Assembly (NCBI RefSeq): GCF_900188345.1
Contig: NZ_FZOD01000019.1
Location: forward strand, 1 to 64,000
DNA: 64,000 bases
Direction of reading: 5' to 3'
Source: Streptosporangium subroseum
GTDB lineage: Bacteria > Actinomycetota > Actinomycetes > Streptosporangiales > Streptosporangiaceae
Position numbers and translations under genes: made by a program. Below, piece after piece: positions 51,064-60,089 of the stretch; position 1 is the first letter of the stretch, and every line of letters begins with the position of its first letter. A model generated the notes under the pieces. The model saw nothing but the letters and a program-made list of their open reading frames with translations, did not search any database and was not told the origin of the DNA.

Positions 51064-51906
51064 CTAGATTCCGTAGCGCCGGTTGAAGAACAACATGACG
51101 TTGAGCGCCATCCGCGTGTCGCCGCCCAGCATGTCCACCAGGGCCGGGCGTTGCCGGGAGACGATGGCGGCGAAGGCGTCGGCGAAGAACTCCTTGCGGC
51201 CCAGGTCACCCGGTTGCAGATGGAATCCCGAGGCCAGCACGGGGACGCACTGCGCATAGAGCGCGGCGAACTCCGGAGAGTCCGAGACCCAGTCTCCGTG
51301 GGGGGCGTCCACGTCGTCGAGGGCATGTCCGACCTCGTGCATCATGACGTCGGGAGTGGGTGAGGGCCGGTCTCCCACCACGATCTTGCGGTCGCCGTAC
51401 GCTCCGGCGCAGATGTCCCAGGTCGCCCGCCCCGAGGGCAGCGGCGCACCGCGCAGATAACCCATGTCGTCCAGGTCGGGCACCCCTCCGATGCCGACGT
51501 AGATGCCCTTGAGGCCGTCGGCCAGCTTGGCCTTCAGCCCGTCCGGCAGCCTGGCGAGGCTCTCCACGGCCCGTACGACCTCGGGGGGCGGCAACTCCTG
51601 CCTGGAGTCCCACTGGCGGTGCAGGATCTGCTCGAGGGGCCCGCAATGGCGCAGGCCGTCGCCGAGGTAGGGGGTGTCCGGGGCGTTGGGCTGGGCCCTG
51701 GGCCTCTCGTCCTCCAGCTCGAAGTCCTGCCAGGTGTATTGCGGGCGGTCGACCACCGGCGCCGTGACCGTTCCCATGCGCCGCTCGGGCTCGCGGGGAA
51801 CCTCACGCGGCGCCTCTCTCACGGCGCTCTCCGCACGCTGGGACTGCCCTCGCTGCCACCACCGCCGTCGATGGCGGCCCTTGTCGCCCGAACCCGAATG
51901 TGCCAT
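51064..51906 (-). CDS. Anthrax-lethal-factor-like zinc metallopeptidase domain protein
   Basis: 280 aa. The zinc site is VMMHEVGHALDD (HExxH), with the third ligand likely Glu in GRKEFFADAFAAIVS. This layout, with GIYVGIGGVPDLDDMGYLRG before the motif, resembles the ATLF-like fold of lethal factor and toxin-like proteases. The first 60 residues are basic and disordered; no signal peptide. ATG 51,906 has GGGAGGTG close upstream. It is most likely intracellular or exported by an unknown route. Confidence 0.78.
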   Translation of the reverse strand: MAHSGSGDKGRHRRRWWQRGQSQRAESAVREAPREVPREPERRMGTVTAPVVDRPQYTWQDFELEDERPRAQPNAPDTPYLGDGLRHCGPLEQILHRQWDSRQELPPPEVVRAVESLARLPDGLKAKLADGLKGIYVGIGGVPDLDDMGYLRGAPLPSGRATWDICAGAYGDRKIVVGDRPSPTPDVMMHEVGHALDDVDAPHGDWVSDSPEFAALYAQCVPVLASGFHLQPGDLGRKEFFADAFAAIVSRQRPALVDMLGGDTRMALNVMLFFNRRYGI

Positions 51907-52001
51907 CACACCTCCCGCGGAAGCGGTTATGAGTTCTACGGTACGACCTGGATCTTCGTCAGTCATCAGGAACGGGAGGCTGGACCGCACCCTGGCTCAC
52001 A

Positions 52002-52322
52002 ATGGCTTACAGTTCGGGCATGCCCCTGCTTGTCGGCCTGGCGCTAATCGCCTTCTGGCTTTACTGCTTGTTCGACGTCATCACCACGCCGGACGAGGAG
52101 TCAAGGAACCTTCCCAAACTCCTCTGGGTAATCATCGTGGTGCTGTTGATACCGGTCGGTGGCCTGTTCTGGCTGCTGCTCGGCCGTCCGACCGGACCCC
52201 AGGCGCCTCGCTCGCTCTTCTCCGACGACCAGCAACCCCAGCGTCCCGAGGCCCCGAAGGGCCCCGACGACGACCCCGACTTCCTCAAGGACCTCGAACG
52301 ACGGCTGCGCGACGAGGACTAG
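52002..52322 (+). CDS. PLDc_N domain membrane protein
   Basis: 106 aa. Two transmembrane helices (LLVGLALIAFWLYCLFDVI and LLWVIIVVLLIPVGGLFWLL) with DVITTPDEESRNLPKLLW between, ending GRPTGP. This is the phospholipase D-nuclease N-terminal segment, here as a stand-alone protein. The acidic tail (PDDDPDFLKDLERRLRDED) is cytoplasmic. Function unknown. Confidence 0.85.
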   Translation: MAYSSGMPLLVGLALIAFWLYCLFDVITTPDEESRNLPKLLWVIIVVLLIPVGGLFWLLLGRPTGPQAPRSLFSDDQQPQRPEAPKGPDDDPDFLKDLERRLRDED

Positions 52323-52429
52323 CGACCCGGCACTCGACCCCGCCGGGCGAACCGGTCCCGGCGGGAACCGGTCGGCCGACGTTCGAGGACGACCGCCGGG
52401 AAACCTCCATGAAGACAGCCGCCGGGAAA

Positions 52430-52460
52430 CCTCCGTACGGAAACCCGATCCGTACGGAGG
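52430..52460. terminator. Bidirectional terminator between PLDc_N gene and ccsB
   Basis: CCTCCGTACGG and its complement enclose a 9-nt loop (52,430-52,440 / 52,450-52,460). It serves two convergent genes. A 15-bp direct repeat (CGCCGGGAAACCTCC) sits just before it. Confidence 0.7.
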
Positions 52461-52476
52461 CCCGTGGAGAGGTCCG

Positions 52477-53472
52477 TCAGGGGACCTCGGCGTAGGAGTG
52501 CAGCCCCCCGAGGAAGATGTTCACGCCGACGAGGTTGAACAGCAGGCAGCCGAAGGCGATGAGCTGCACGATCATGGCAGCCTTGCCCTTCCAGCCCGCG
52601 GTGGCCCGGGCGTGCAGATAGGCGGCGTAGGCGATCCAGGTGATGAACGCCCAGATCTCCTTGGGGTCCCAGCCCCAGTAACGGCCCCACGCCTTGTCCG
52701 CCCAGAGCGCGCCGGCGATGACGGCGAAGGTCCAGATCGGGAAGCCGATCACGATGGCCCGGTGTGCGACCCGCTCCAGGTCCTGCCGGGACGGCAGGCG
52801 GACCGCGGTGTCCTTCCTGACCATGAAAAGGATGCCGGAGACGCCCGCCACGATGAACAGGCCGCTGGCGATGATCGCCGCCGTCACGTGGATCGCGACC
52901 CAGTAGGAGTTCAGCGCGGGCACCACGGGCCCCGCCTGCACATGCAGGTACAGGACGGCGAAGCCGAGTCCGAGAGCGGCGGCGACCGTGACGAACGCGC
53001 CCAGGAAGCGGACCCGGTAGCGGAGGTGCATGAACAGGAACGCGCTCACCGCCGTGAAGCACATCGCGACCACGAACTCGTACATGTTGCCCCACGGCCA
53101 CCGGTCCACGGCCAGGCCGCGGGTCAGGATGGACGCGAGGTTCCCGGCCCAGCCGAGCCAGGTCAGCCCGACCGCGATCGGACCCGCCCACACCGTCCAG
53201 GCGGGAGGCGTCTTCTCCGTACGGTCCCCGCCCCCGCCGGAGGCGGAGGCTGGGACGGGCGAGGCAGACGAGGCAGACGAGCCGGACGAGGCCGCGCCGC
53301 CGACCGTGGCGAGCACGGGTTCGGACGTGGATGGGGATTCGACCTGCGTCTGGGTCTGGCCGAAAGCCAGATTCAGGGCATAGCCAATCATTGCGAAGAT
53401 GTAGAGCAGCACCGTCGCCAAGATGAGCTGATCGCTCAGCGTGGCGAGGCCGGCATCGACCTCAGCGGGCAT
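52477..53472 (-). CDS. ccsB: Cytochrome c biogenesis protein CcsB (ResC-like)
   Basis: 331 aa. The heme-handling loop is AWGRYWGWDPKEIWAFITWI, with histidines in conserved helices (VAIHVTAAIIASG, LHARATAG). About eight membrane helices after a first anchor and a variable linker. Works with ResB to carry heme across the membrane and attach it to apocytochromes. It overlaps resB by 11 bp. Confidence 0.92.
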   Translation of the reverse strand: MPAEVDAGLATLSDQLILATVLLYIFAMIGYALNLAFGQTQTQVESPSTSEPVLATVGGAASSGSSASSASPVPASASGGGGDRTEKTPPAWTVWAGPIAVGLTWLGWAGNLASILTRGLAVDRWPWGNMYEFVVAMCFTAVSAFLFMHLRYRVRFLGAFVTVAAALGLGFAVLYLHVQAGPVVPALNSYWVAIHVTAAIIASGLFIVAGVSGILFMVRKDTAVRLPSRQDLERVAHRAIVIGFPIWTFAVIAGALWADKAWGRYWGWDPKEIWAFITWIAYAAYLHARATAGWKGKAAMIVQLIAFGCLLFNLVGVNIFLGGLHSYAEVP

Positions 53473-55198
53473 CCTTCACTCCTGGGTTCAAAGCGGAGAC
53501 GATCTCGGCGAACTCCTCGCTGAAATCGCCACCTTCGGTACGCGTGAGACCGCCCACCTCGACATGACGGAGGCCGTCTTCGTGACGATTCTTCGTGGAC
53601 GGCCCGGACTCGCTCCGTCCCTCCGCCTCTTCCTGCTCTCCCGGTCCCGGTCCGGTCGCCCGGGTGACGTCCTGGATCCGCACCCACACCCTGCGGCGGC
53701 GGACGGTCAGGGTCAGCACGAGGCCGCCGACGATCAGGATCGCGGCCAGGAACGCGGGCGTGCGTCCCGGGTCGTGGGTGATCTGCAGGGCGATCCACTC
53801 CTTGAGCCCGGTGAACTCGATCGAGCCCATGCCGTTCGGCAGGACGAGACTCTTGCCCACGGCCAGTGGATCCGCCTTCATGACCAGCGGCTTCATCTTC
53901 TTGAGAATCGCCGGCTCGATCTCGTAGACCGACTGCGGCCGGCCGTTCTTCAGGCCCAGGTCACCGGCGAACGAGCCGTACACCTGGGCGAGCGGGTTGG
54001 CGGCGCCGGGGAAGACCGACACCCATTCCTTGCCCATCGGGACGGCGGTCGGCAGGAAGGCGACCAGGAAGCCGAGCTGTTCCGGCTGGGCGTCCGGGAC
54101 CTTGATCACGCATTCGGAGGCGAAGGTGGACGGCTGGGCGACCAGGCAGGGCACCGGCCCGTCGAAGGCGACCTGGCCCTTGCCGTCGGTGACCTTGAAG
54201 GTGGGCGCGTAGCCGTGGTCGATCAGGTAGCTCAGCGTGCCGTTGACGTTCAGCGGCTCGTTGACCTTGAGGGAGTAGTCGTGCTCGGGCGCCCCCGGGG
54301 CGTCGGTGACCTTGAGCTTGGCCGAGAAGTCCAGGGGCTGCCCGCTCCGCTCGCCCGTCGCGACGTAGGTGGCCTGGAAGTCCTGAAGGGTGAAGGAGAA
54401 CGGCTCCAGCGACTCGGCGTTCACCCGCTGGCCGGGCATGTAGCGGTCGTAGGCCGCGACCGTGTTGGCGAATCCCTCGCCCTCCACGATCAGCACGTTG
54501 CCCCGGTAGCCGTACAGCGAGCCCGCCCCGACCGCGAGCAGCAGGCCGAGCAGGGCGATGTGGAACACCAGGTTGCCGGTCTCGCGCAGGAAGCCCTTCT
54601 CCGCCGCGACCCAGTCGGGCCCCGTGGTCACCCGGAACCGCTTCGCGCGCAACCGCGCCGCCGCCTCCTCGATGGTCAGGGCACCTTCGAACGAGGCATG
54701 GTGCGGCAGCCGGGTCAGGTTGCGCGGCGCCGCCGGCGGCTTCTTGCGCACCTCGCGCAGGTGAACCATAGTGCGCGGGACCAGACAGCCGATCAGCGAC
54801 AGGAACAGCAGCAGGTAGATCGCGGCGAACCACGGCGCCCTGACCGCGTCGAACAGCCAGAACCTGTCCAGCCATTCGGCGAGCCGGGGGCTGTCGGTGA
54901 AATACTGCGCGACCTTCGCGTCGGAGATGCCGCGCTGCGGCCAGAGCGATCCGGGGATCGAGGCCAGGGCGAACAGGAACAGCAGGATCAGCGCGGTCCG
55001 CATCGAGGTGAGCGTCCGCCAGAACCAGCGGGCCCAGCCCACGACGCCCAGCCCCGCGGGCCGTACCTCGCGCTTCTTCTCGTTCTCGGCGGGAGTGTCC
55101 TCCACCACCGTGCCGGTCGCAGCGGCCGGGCCGGTCGCCTGGTCGGGATTGGCTTCGCTCACCGCTCGCTCTTTCGCCGTCGGCTCGACGTGCTCCAT
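53462..55198 (-). CDS. resB: Cytochrome c biogenesis protein ResB
   Basis: 578 aa. Membrane helices near residues 50-70, 110-130, 200-220 and 500-520 enclose a large extracytoplasmic domain (GYRGNVLIVEGEGFANTVAA, SFTLQDFQATYVATGE). The first 40 residues are a disordered cytoplasmic tail. ATG 55,198 overlaps the ccdA stop (ATGA). Partner of CcsB in system II. Confidence 0.92.
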   Translation of the reverse strand: MEHVEPTAKERAVSEANPDQATGPAAATGTVVEDTPAENEKKREVRPAGLGVVGWARWFWRTLTSMRTALILLFLFALASIPGSLWPQRGISDAKVAQYFTDSPRLAEWLDRFWLFDAVRAPWFAAIYLLLFLSLIGCLVPRTMVHLREVRKKPPAAPRNLTRLPHHASFEGALTIEEAAARLRAKRFRVTTGPDWVAAEKGFLRETGNLVFHIALLGLLLAVGAGSLYGYRGNVLIVEGEGFANTVAAYDRYMPGQRVNAESLEPFSFTLQDFQATYVATGERSGQPLDFSAKLKVTDAPGAPEHDYSLKVNEPLNVNGTLSYLIDHGYAPTFKVTDGKGQVAFDGPVPCLVAQPSTFASECVIKVPDAQPEQLGFLVAFLPTAVPMGKEWVSVFPGAANPLAQVYGSFAGDLGLKNGRPQSVYEIEPAILKKMKPLVMKADPLAVGKSLVLPNGMGSIEFTGLKEWIALQITHDPGRTPAFLAAILIVGGLVLTLTVRRRRVWVRIQDVTRATGPGPGEQEEAEGRSESGPSTKNRHEDGLRHVEVGGLTRTEGGDFSEEFAEIVSALNPGVKDAR

Positions 55199-55932
55199 CA
55201 GATCACCGGCTCGAATCCGCCGATCCACACCTGCATCGTCGCGACGAGCTCCTCCCAGAGCCCGGTGACGAGCAGCAGGCCGACGGCGACCAGCATGAGA
55301 CCGCCTGCCCGTGTGATCAGCTGTGAGTGCTTACGCACCGCCTTGAACGTCTCCAGCGCCTTGCGGTAGGCCAGTCCGGCCGCCACGAACGGCAGGCCGA
55401 GGCCGAGCGCGTAGGCGAAGGCGAGCAGCGCGCCGCGCCCGGCGCTGCCCTCGGTCATTCCGAGAGTGAGCACGACCCCGAGAGTGGGGCCGATGCAGGG
55501 GGTCCAGCCGAGGCCGAAGACCAGGCCGAGCAGCGGCGCTCCGGCGAGACCCGCGGCCGGAAGCCGGTGGATGCGGAAGTCACGCTGCAGGCCGGGGATG
55601 ACACCCATGAAGGCCAGACCCAGCACGATCGTGAGCGCGCCGAGCACCCGCTTGATGATGTCCGCGTTGTCGAACAGCGCCGCGCCGAGCCCGCCGAAGA
55701 GTGCCCCGCCCACCACGAACACCGCGGCGAAACCCAGGACGAACAGCACGATGCCCGCGACCATGCGCCCCCGCTTGGGGTCGGCGCTCATTCCGGTCAC
55801 GTACGACAGGTAGCCGGGGACCAGCGGCAGCACGCACGGGGACAGGAACGACACCAGACCCGCCGCGACCGCGATCGGCAGTGCCAGCGCGAGCGATCCG
55901 CCCGCCACCAGGCCGGCCAGATCAACGCTCAT
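55198..55932 (-). CDS. ccdA: Cytochrome c biogenesis protein CcdA
   Basis: 244 aa, six helices. The two redox Cys lie in FLSPCVLPLVPGYLSYVTG and GWTPCIGPTLGVVLTLG. It moves reducing power across the membrane to keep TlpA and the apocytochrome Cys reduced. It starts 23 bp after the TlpA gene. Confidence 0.93.
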   Translation of the reverse strand: MSVDLAGLVAGGSLALALPIAVAAGLVSFLSPCVLPLVPGYLSYVTGMSADPKRGRMVAGIVLFVLGFAAVFVVGGALFGGLGAALFDNADIIKRVLGALTIVLGLAFMGVIPGLQRDFRIHRLPAAGLAGAPLLGLVFGLGWTPCIGPTLGVVLTLGMTEGSAGRGALLAFAYALGLGLPFVAAGLAYRKALETFKAVRKHSQLITRAGGLMLVAVGLLLVTGLWEELVATMQVWIGGFEPVI

Positions 55933-55955
55933 CGGAGGCCCACCGCCGCCTCGGG

Positions 55956-56534
55956 CTACTTCTCATCGCCGACCTTGGCGACCGCGTCGAAGAGGTCGGT
56001 GTATTTGACCGCGCCGAGAGCCCTCGCCGCGATCCGTCCCTGGCGGTCGATGATCAGCGTGGAGGGAATGGCCGCGGGAGGAACCGTGCCCTGGAAGGAG
56101 AGCGCGACCTTGCCCGGCTGGTCGAAGATGCTCGGGTAGCCGGTCGCCTGGCTGCGCTCGAAGGCGAGTGCCTCGGCCTTGCGGTCCTTGAAGTCGATGC
56201 CGAGAAACTCGACGCCGTCGGCCTTGGTCTTGGCCGCGATGTCCTTGAGCACCGGAGCCTCGGCCCGGCAGGGCGCGCACCACGACGCCCAGAAGTTCAG
56301 CACCACGACCTTGCCCTTGTGCGCGGCGAGTGTCGCGGCGTCTCCCGTCAGGGTCTCCCCCTCGACGGCAGGGGCGACCTTGCGGTCGGCTGCCTCGAAC
56401 AGGGTGATCTTGCCGTCACCGGCCACGAAGCGGGTGTCCCCGGTCTGCGGCTGTGATCCCTGGTTGCCGGCGCATCCGGTCACGGCGAGGAGCAGCGCAG
56501 CCGCAGCGGCGGCGGCAGCGGAGTTTGCGCGCAT
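55956..56534 (-). CDS. TlpA/ResA-like thioredoxin lipoprotein
   Basis: 192 aa. Lipobox AVTGCAG with Cys near residue 21, then a thioredoxin domain with active site WASWCAPCRAEAPVL. It also carries GIDFKDRKAEALAFERSQAT, the ResA-type insertion. It reduces the heme-binding Cys pairs of apocytochrome c outside the membrane. Same operon as ccdA, resB and ccsB. Confidence 0.9.
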   Translation of the reverse strand: MRANSAAAAAAAALLLAVTGCAGNQGSQPQTGDTRFVAGDGKITLFEAADRKVAPAVEGETLTGDAATLAAHKGKVVVLNFWASWCAPCRAEAPVLKDIAAKTKADGVEFLGIDFKDRKAEALAFERSQATGYPSIFDQPGKVALSFQGTVPPAAIPSTLIIDRQGRIAARALGAVKYTDLFDAVAKVGDEK

Positions 56535-56591
56535 CAGAGGCCAGAATCTCCCTGTACTACAACCGGTAGAGCATTCACTCTATCGGCGGGG

Positions 56592-57230
56592 TCACGCGCC
56601 CGGGACAGTGGGGCGCTTGACGAGCGCAGCCGCGGGTTCGCTGTATCCCACGCTGATCAGCCGGTCTCCCTCGAAGGAGAAACTGGTGAGGCTGGCGAGG
56701 CCGCACTGCCTGCGGCGGGGGTCGTGAGGGAGCCGCCTGCCCTCGGCTGCGAGCCGGATGACCCAGATCGGGAGCTGGTGGCTGACCAGGATCGCCTCGT
56801 GACCGCGCGCCGTTTCACGCGCGGTGTCGATCGCACCCCTCATCCGCTTGACGATGTCCGCGTACGGCTCTCCCCAGGAGGGGCGGAGCGGGTTCCACAT
56901 GTGGCGGTAGTGCCGCGGGCTGCGAAAGAGCGCCTCACCCTTGCCGACCGGGACACCCTCGAAGATGTTCAACGCCTCGATGAGCCTGTCGTCGATCGTG
57001 ACGTCCAGGTGGAAGGTCGAGGCGAACGGGGCCGCTGTCTCCTGTGCCCGCTCAAGCGGGGAGCAGAACAGGGCGGTGACGTCGCGTCCGGCGACCGACT
57101 TGGCCACCGTTTCGGCCATCTGTCTGCCGTTCTCTGACAGGTGGTATCCGGGCAGTCTGCCGTACAGGACGTTAGCGGGGTTGTGCACCTCACCGTGACG
57201 CAGGAGGTGGACGACGGTGGTCTCAGCCAT
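56592..57230 (-). CDS. Histidine phosphatase family protein
   Basis: 212 aa. Catalytic HLLRHGEVHNP (Arg-His-Gly) at the N-terminus, SPLERAQETA, GEPYADIVKRMRGAID, and the second His in LVSHQLPIWV. Substrate unknown; close to phosphoglycerate-mutase-like phosphatases found at the head of ccs operons in actinomycetes. ATG 57,230 begins the fold (MAETTVVHLLRHG). First gene of the minus-strand cytochrome maturation run, 57 bp before TlpA. Confidence 0.9.
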   Translation of the reverse strand: MAETTVVHLLRHGEVHNPANVLYGRLPGYHLSENGRQMAETVAKSVAGRDVTALFCSPLERAQETAAPFASTFHLDVTIDDRLIEALNIFEGVPVGKGEALFRSPRHYRHMWNPLRPSWGEPYADIVKRMRGAIDTARETARGHEAILVSHQLPIWVIRLAAEGRRLPHDPRRRQCGLASLTSFSFEGDRLISVGYSEPAAALVKRPTVPGA

Positions 57231-57420
57231 GGTGTCCGTCAGCCTACCCACAGGTAGAAGCGATGGCTCGTGCAGGTGTGCCACTCCGGCCACTCCAGCC
57301 ACTTCGCGCGGACGGACCGGGCTCGCGGGCGGTCGCTTCCGCCGCTCCACCCCCTCTGGCCACCGGCGGCACGCGGGGTCACCAGGAAGATCACCAACGA
57401 CACATGGAGCCACCGGGTGA

Positions 57421-57520
57421 CGATCTCAGCGATCGACCTCGGCGGTCCATCTCGGCGGCCGACCTCGGCGGTCCATTTCAGTAGTCGACCTCGGCGGTCG
57501 ATCTCAGCGGTCGACGGAGG
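57421..57520 (-). repeat. 26-bp tandem repeat of the LysR gene 3' end
   Basis: CGACCTCGGCGGTC recurs at 57,434, 57,460 and 57,486 (26-bp steps). The last unit runs into the LysR stop (57,504) and its final codons (VDR, stop). Units become less alike away from the gene. Confidence 0.8.
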
Positions 57521-58403
57521 CGATCCTCAGCGCGTCGACGGCCGCGCGGATCGCCGGGCGGCGGGCCGCGTCACTCCGCCAGAGCGCGTAGATCCTGCGG
57601 CTCGGGCGCGGCAGGATCGGGACGACCCTCGCTCCCTCGGGAACGAAGTCACGGCCCAGCCGGGGGATGATCGCGCATCCCTGCCCGGCCGCGACGAGGG
57701 CCATCTGGGTCGCGTATTCGTCCACCATGCAGGTGATGACCGGCTCCAACTCGGCCGAGCGCAGGGTGTAGACCAGCCAGTCCCTGCAGACCGTGCCGGG
57801 TGTGGAGCTGATCCATCGCTCCGTGGACAGTTCGGCCAGCGCGATCTCGGACCGGCCCGCCAGCGGATGGGACGCGGGCACGACCACGTCGGCGATGTCG
57901 TCGAAGAGCGTCGCCCGGGACAATCCCTCGGGGATGGCCACCGGACGGTTCATCCAGTCCTGGATCACCGCGAGGTCGATCTCACCCCTGGCCACCTCGC
58001 GGACCAGCCGCTCGGGCTCCCGTTCGTAGAGCTGGAGGTGGAGGTCGGGGTGGCGCTCGCCGAGGTGCACCAGTGCGCCGGGCATCAGCCCCCGGGCCGC
58101 CGTGGGGAAGGCTCCGAGGCTCAGCCGTCCGACGACCTCCCCGCGCAACGCCTCGAAGTCGGCCTCCGCGGTCTCCACCAGCGCGAGGATGCGCTCGGCG
58201 TGGTCGGCGAGCAACCCGGCCGCGTCGGTCAGCCGCACGCCGCGCCCGTTGCGTTCCAGCAGCGTCGCGCCGATCTCCCGCTCCAGCTTGGCGAGTTGCT
58301 GGGAGACCGCGGACGGCGTCACCATGAGCGCGTCGGCCGCCGCGCCCACCGATCCGTAGACGGACACCGCGTGAAGCGCCTTGAGGCGGTTGAGATCCAA
58401 CAT
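57504..58403 (-). CDS. LysR family transcriptional regulator
   Basis: 299 aa. Helix-turn-helix LKALHAVSVYGSVGAAADAL then MVTPSAVSQQLAKLERE; a substrate-binding domain follows (RLSLGAFPTAARGLMPGALV). ATG 58,403 (MLDLNRLKALHAV) is the family start. Divergent from an EamA exporter; a GCAAGA-AAG-TCTTGC palindrome lies between them. Probably activates that exporter when a metabolite is bound. Confidence 0.9.
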   Translation of the reverse strand: MLDLNRLKALHAVSVYGSVGAAADALMVTPSAVSQQLAKLEREIGATLLERNGRGVRLTDAAGLLADHAERILALVETAEADFEALRGEVVGRLSLGAFPTAARGLMPGALVHLGERHPDLHLQLYEREPERLVREVARGEIDLAVIQDWMNRPVAIPEGLSRATLFDDIADVVVPASHPLAGRSEIALAELSTERWISSTPGTVCRDWLVYTLRSAELEPVITCMVDEYATQMALVAAGQGCAIIPRLGRDFVPEGARVVPILPRPSRRIYALWRSDAARRPAIRAAVDALRIASVDR

Positions 58404-58426
58404 GTAAGCGATTCTAAACGGACAGA

Positions 58427-58441
58427 GCAAGAAAGTCTTGC
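58427..58441. promoter_or_regulatory. LysR-type binding site in the divergent gap
   Basis: Perfect inverted repeat GCAAGA-AAG-TCTTGC in the 73-bp gap between the LysR and EamA starts, 36 bp before the EamA ATG. Confidence 0.6.
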
Positions 58442-58476
58442 TTGTGCTGAATTATCAGTGCAAATGATGATGAAGG

Positions 58477-59397
58477 ATGCGAATCCGGCATCTCTTCCTC
58501 GCCATCGGCCTCGCCGCCATCTGGGGTTTCAACTTCGTGGTCATGGAAGTGGGGCTCCGGCACTTCCCGCCCCTGTTCTACGTGGCGCTCCGGTTCGCCT
58601 TGGCCGCGTTCCCCGCGCTGCTGTTCGTCGGAGGTCCGGGCGTGCCCTGGAAGCGGGTGTTCGTCGCCGGGGCCACCCTCGGCGTCGGGCAGTACAGTCT
58701 GCTGCTCCTGGGCATGCGGGCGGGCATGCCCGCCGGACTGAGCTCGCTCGTCGTCCAGGTCCAGGCGGTCTTCACCGTGATCCTCGCGGTCGTCCTGCTC
58801 AAGGAGCGGATCACCGTCCGGCGGATCACTGGCATGGGGGTGGCGTTCGCCGGACTGGCACTGATCGCCGCGGAGCTGAGCGGCGGCCCGATCGGAGCCT
58901 TCCTGCTGGTCGTCGGCTCGGCGCTCTGCTGGGGCGCGGGAAACATCGCGGTCAGGAAGGCCGCGCCTCCAAGCTCGCTCCGCTTCATGGTCTGGATGAG
59001 CGCGGTGGCGGCCGTGCCCATGATGGGCCTTTCCCTGCTGGTCGAAGGGGTTCCTCACCTGGAGTTCTCGATAGAGGGCACCCTGTCGGTCCTCTACGTC
59101 GCACTGATCTCCACCCTCGGCGGCTTCGGCATCTGGGGCTTCCTCCTCCAGCGCTACGACGCCTCGATCGTCGCCCCCTACGCCCTGCTCGTCCCCATCT
59201 TCGGCATGTCCTCGGCCGCCCTCGTCCTCGGCGAGCCGATCTCCCCCGCCCAGCTCGCCGCCGGGGCATTGATCCTCTCCGGCGTCCTATACGCCGGTAC
59301 CCGCCCCCGCCGTGCGATTCGCACCGTCCAGGCTTCTCCTCCGCACGCCAACGATGGAGCAGGGAAGAACGAATCGAGAGCGACAGAGATGATCTGA
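58477..59397 (+). CDS. EamA family transporter
   Basis: 306 aa, ten membrane helices in two repeats (FLAIGLAAIWGFNFVVMEVG, then FLLVVGSALCWGAGNIAVRK). The pattern resembles YdcZ/EamA amino-acid and metabolite exporters. Divergent LysR control suggests an inducible exporter. The stop is immediately followed by the next ATG. Confidence 0.9.
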   Translation: MRIRHLFLAIGLAAIWGFNFVVMEVGLRHFPPLFYVALRFALAAFPALLFVGGPGVPWKRVFVAGATLGVGQYSLLLLGMRAGMPAGLSSLVVQVQAVFTVILAVVLLKERITVRRITGMGVAFAGLALIAAELSGGPIGAFLLVVGSALCWGAGNIAVRKAAPPSSLRFMVWMSAVAAVPMMGLSLLVEGVPHLEFSIEGTLSVLYVALISTLGGFGIWGFLLQRYDASIVAPYALLVPIFGMSSAALVLGEPISPAQLAAGALILSGVLYAGTRPRRAIRTVQASPPHANDGAGKNESRATEMI

Positions 59398-60036
59398 ATG
59401 AACACACCGAGCGACAGGGGCGTCGTTACGGTGAACGATGTGAGTGACGCATTCGACCACTGGCCTGCTCCACCCCCGCAGGGATGGACCGCCGATGACC
59501 TCGACCGCCTTCCGGCGGGGGGGCCGAACGGTGAGCCCGACTTCTTCGAGCGCGTCGAACTGATCGACGGAGCACTTGTCTTCGCCGCTTCCCAGACACG
59601 GTTCCACCAGCGGGTTCTCGCCGGTCTCACGGTCGGCCTGAAAACCCATGCTCCCGAGCACGTCGCCGCCGTCAACCGGATGGACGTCAAGCTCGGACAC
59701 AGGATGCGGCCCTGCCCCGACGTGCTCGTCGTCGACAAGGTGGCCGCCGATGACGACGACCGCGCCTTCTACACTCCGGACGAAGTGCACCTCGTCGTGG
59801 AGGTGGTCTCACCCGAGTCCGAGGACCGCGATCGCAAGACCAAGCCGTCGCGCTACGCCGAGGCCGGCATCACCCACTTCTGGCGGGTGGAGAACAACGA
59901 CGGCTCTCCCGTCGTCTACGTCTACGAACTCGACCCCGCCACCCGTGTGTACGGCCTCACAGGTATCCACCACGAGCGGCTGACCGTCCCAGTCCCCTTC
60001 CCCCTCGACATCGGGCTCGGCAACCTGCCCCGGTAA
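59398..60036 (+). CDS. Uma2 family endonuclease-fold protein
   Basis: 212 aa. PD-(D/E)xK marks: CPDVLVVDKVA (Asp) and VHLVVEVVSPESEDRDRKTK (Glu ... Lys), then YAEAGITHFWRVEN. These DUF820/Uma2 proteins are very numerous in actinomycetes, cyanobacteria and Deinococcus; their substrates are unknown. It starts right after the EamA stop (TGAATG), so it may be co-transcribed; a GTG at 59,431 is an alternative start. Confidence 0.88.
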   Translation: MNTPSDRGVVTVNDVSDAFDHWPAPPPQGWTADDLDRLPAGGPNGEPDFFERVELIDGALVFAASQTRFHQRVLAGLTVGLKTHAPEHVAAVNRMDVKLGHRMRPCPDVLVVDKVAADDDDRAFYTPDEVHLVVEVVSPESEDRDRKTKPSRYAEAGITHFWRVENNDGSPVVYVYELDPATRVYGLTGIHHERLTVPVPFPLDIGLGNLPR

Positions 60037-60089
60037 GTGGACAGGTCACCGAAGAACAACTGAGCCCTGGGGATGGACGGGTTGCCCCG

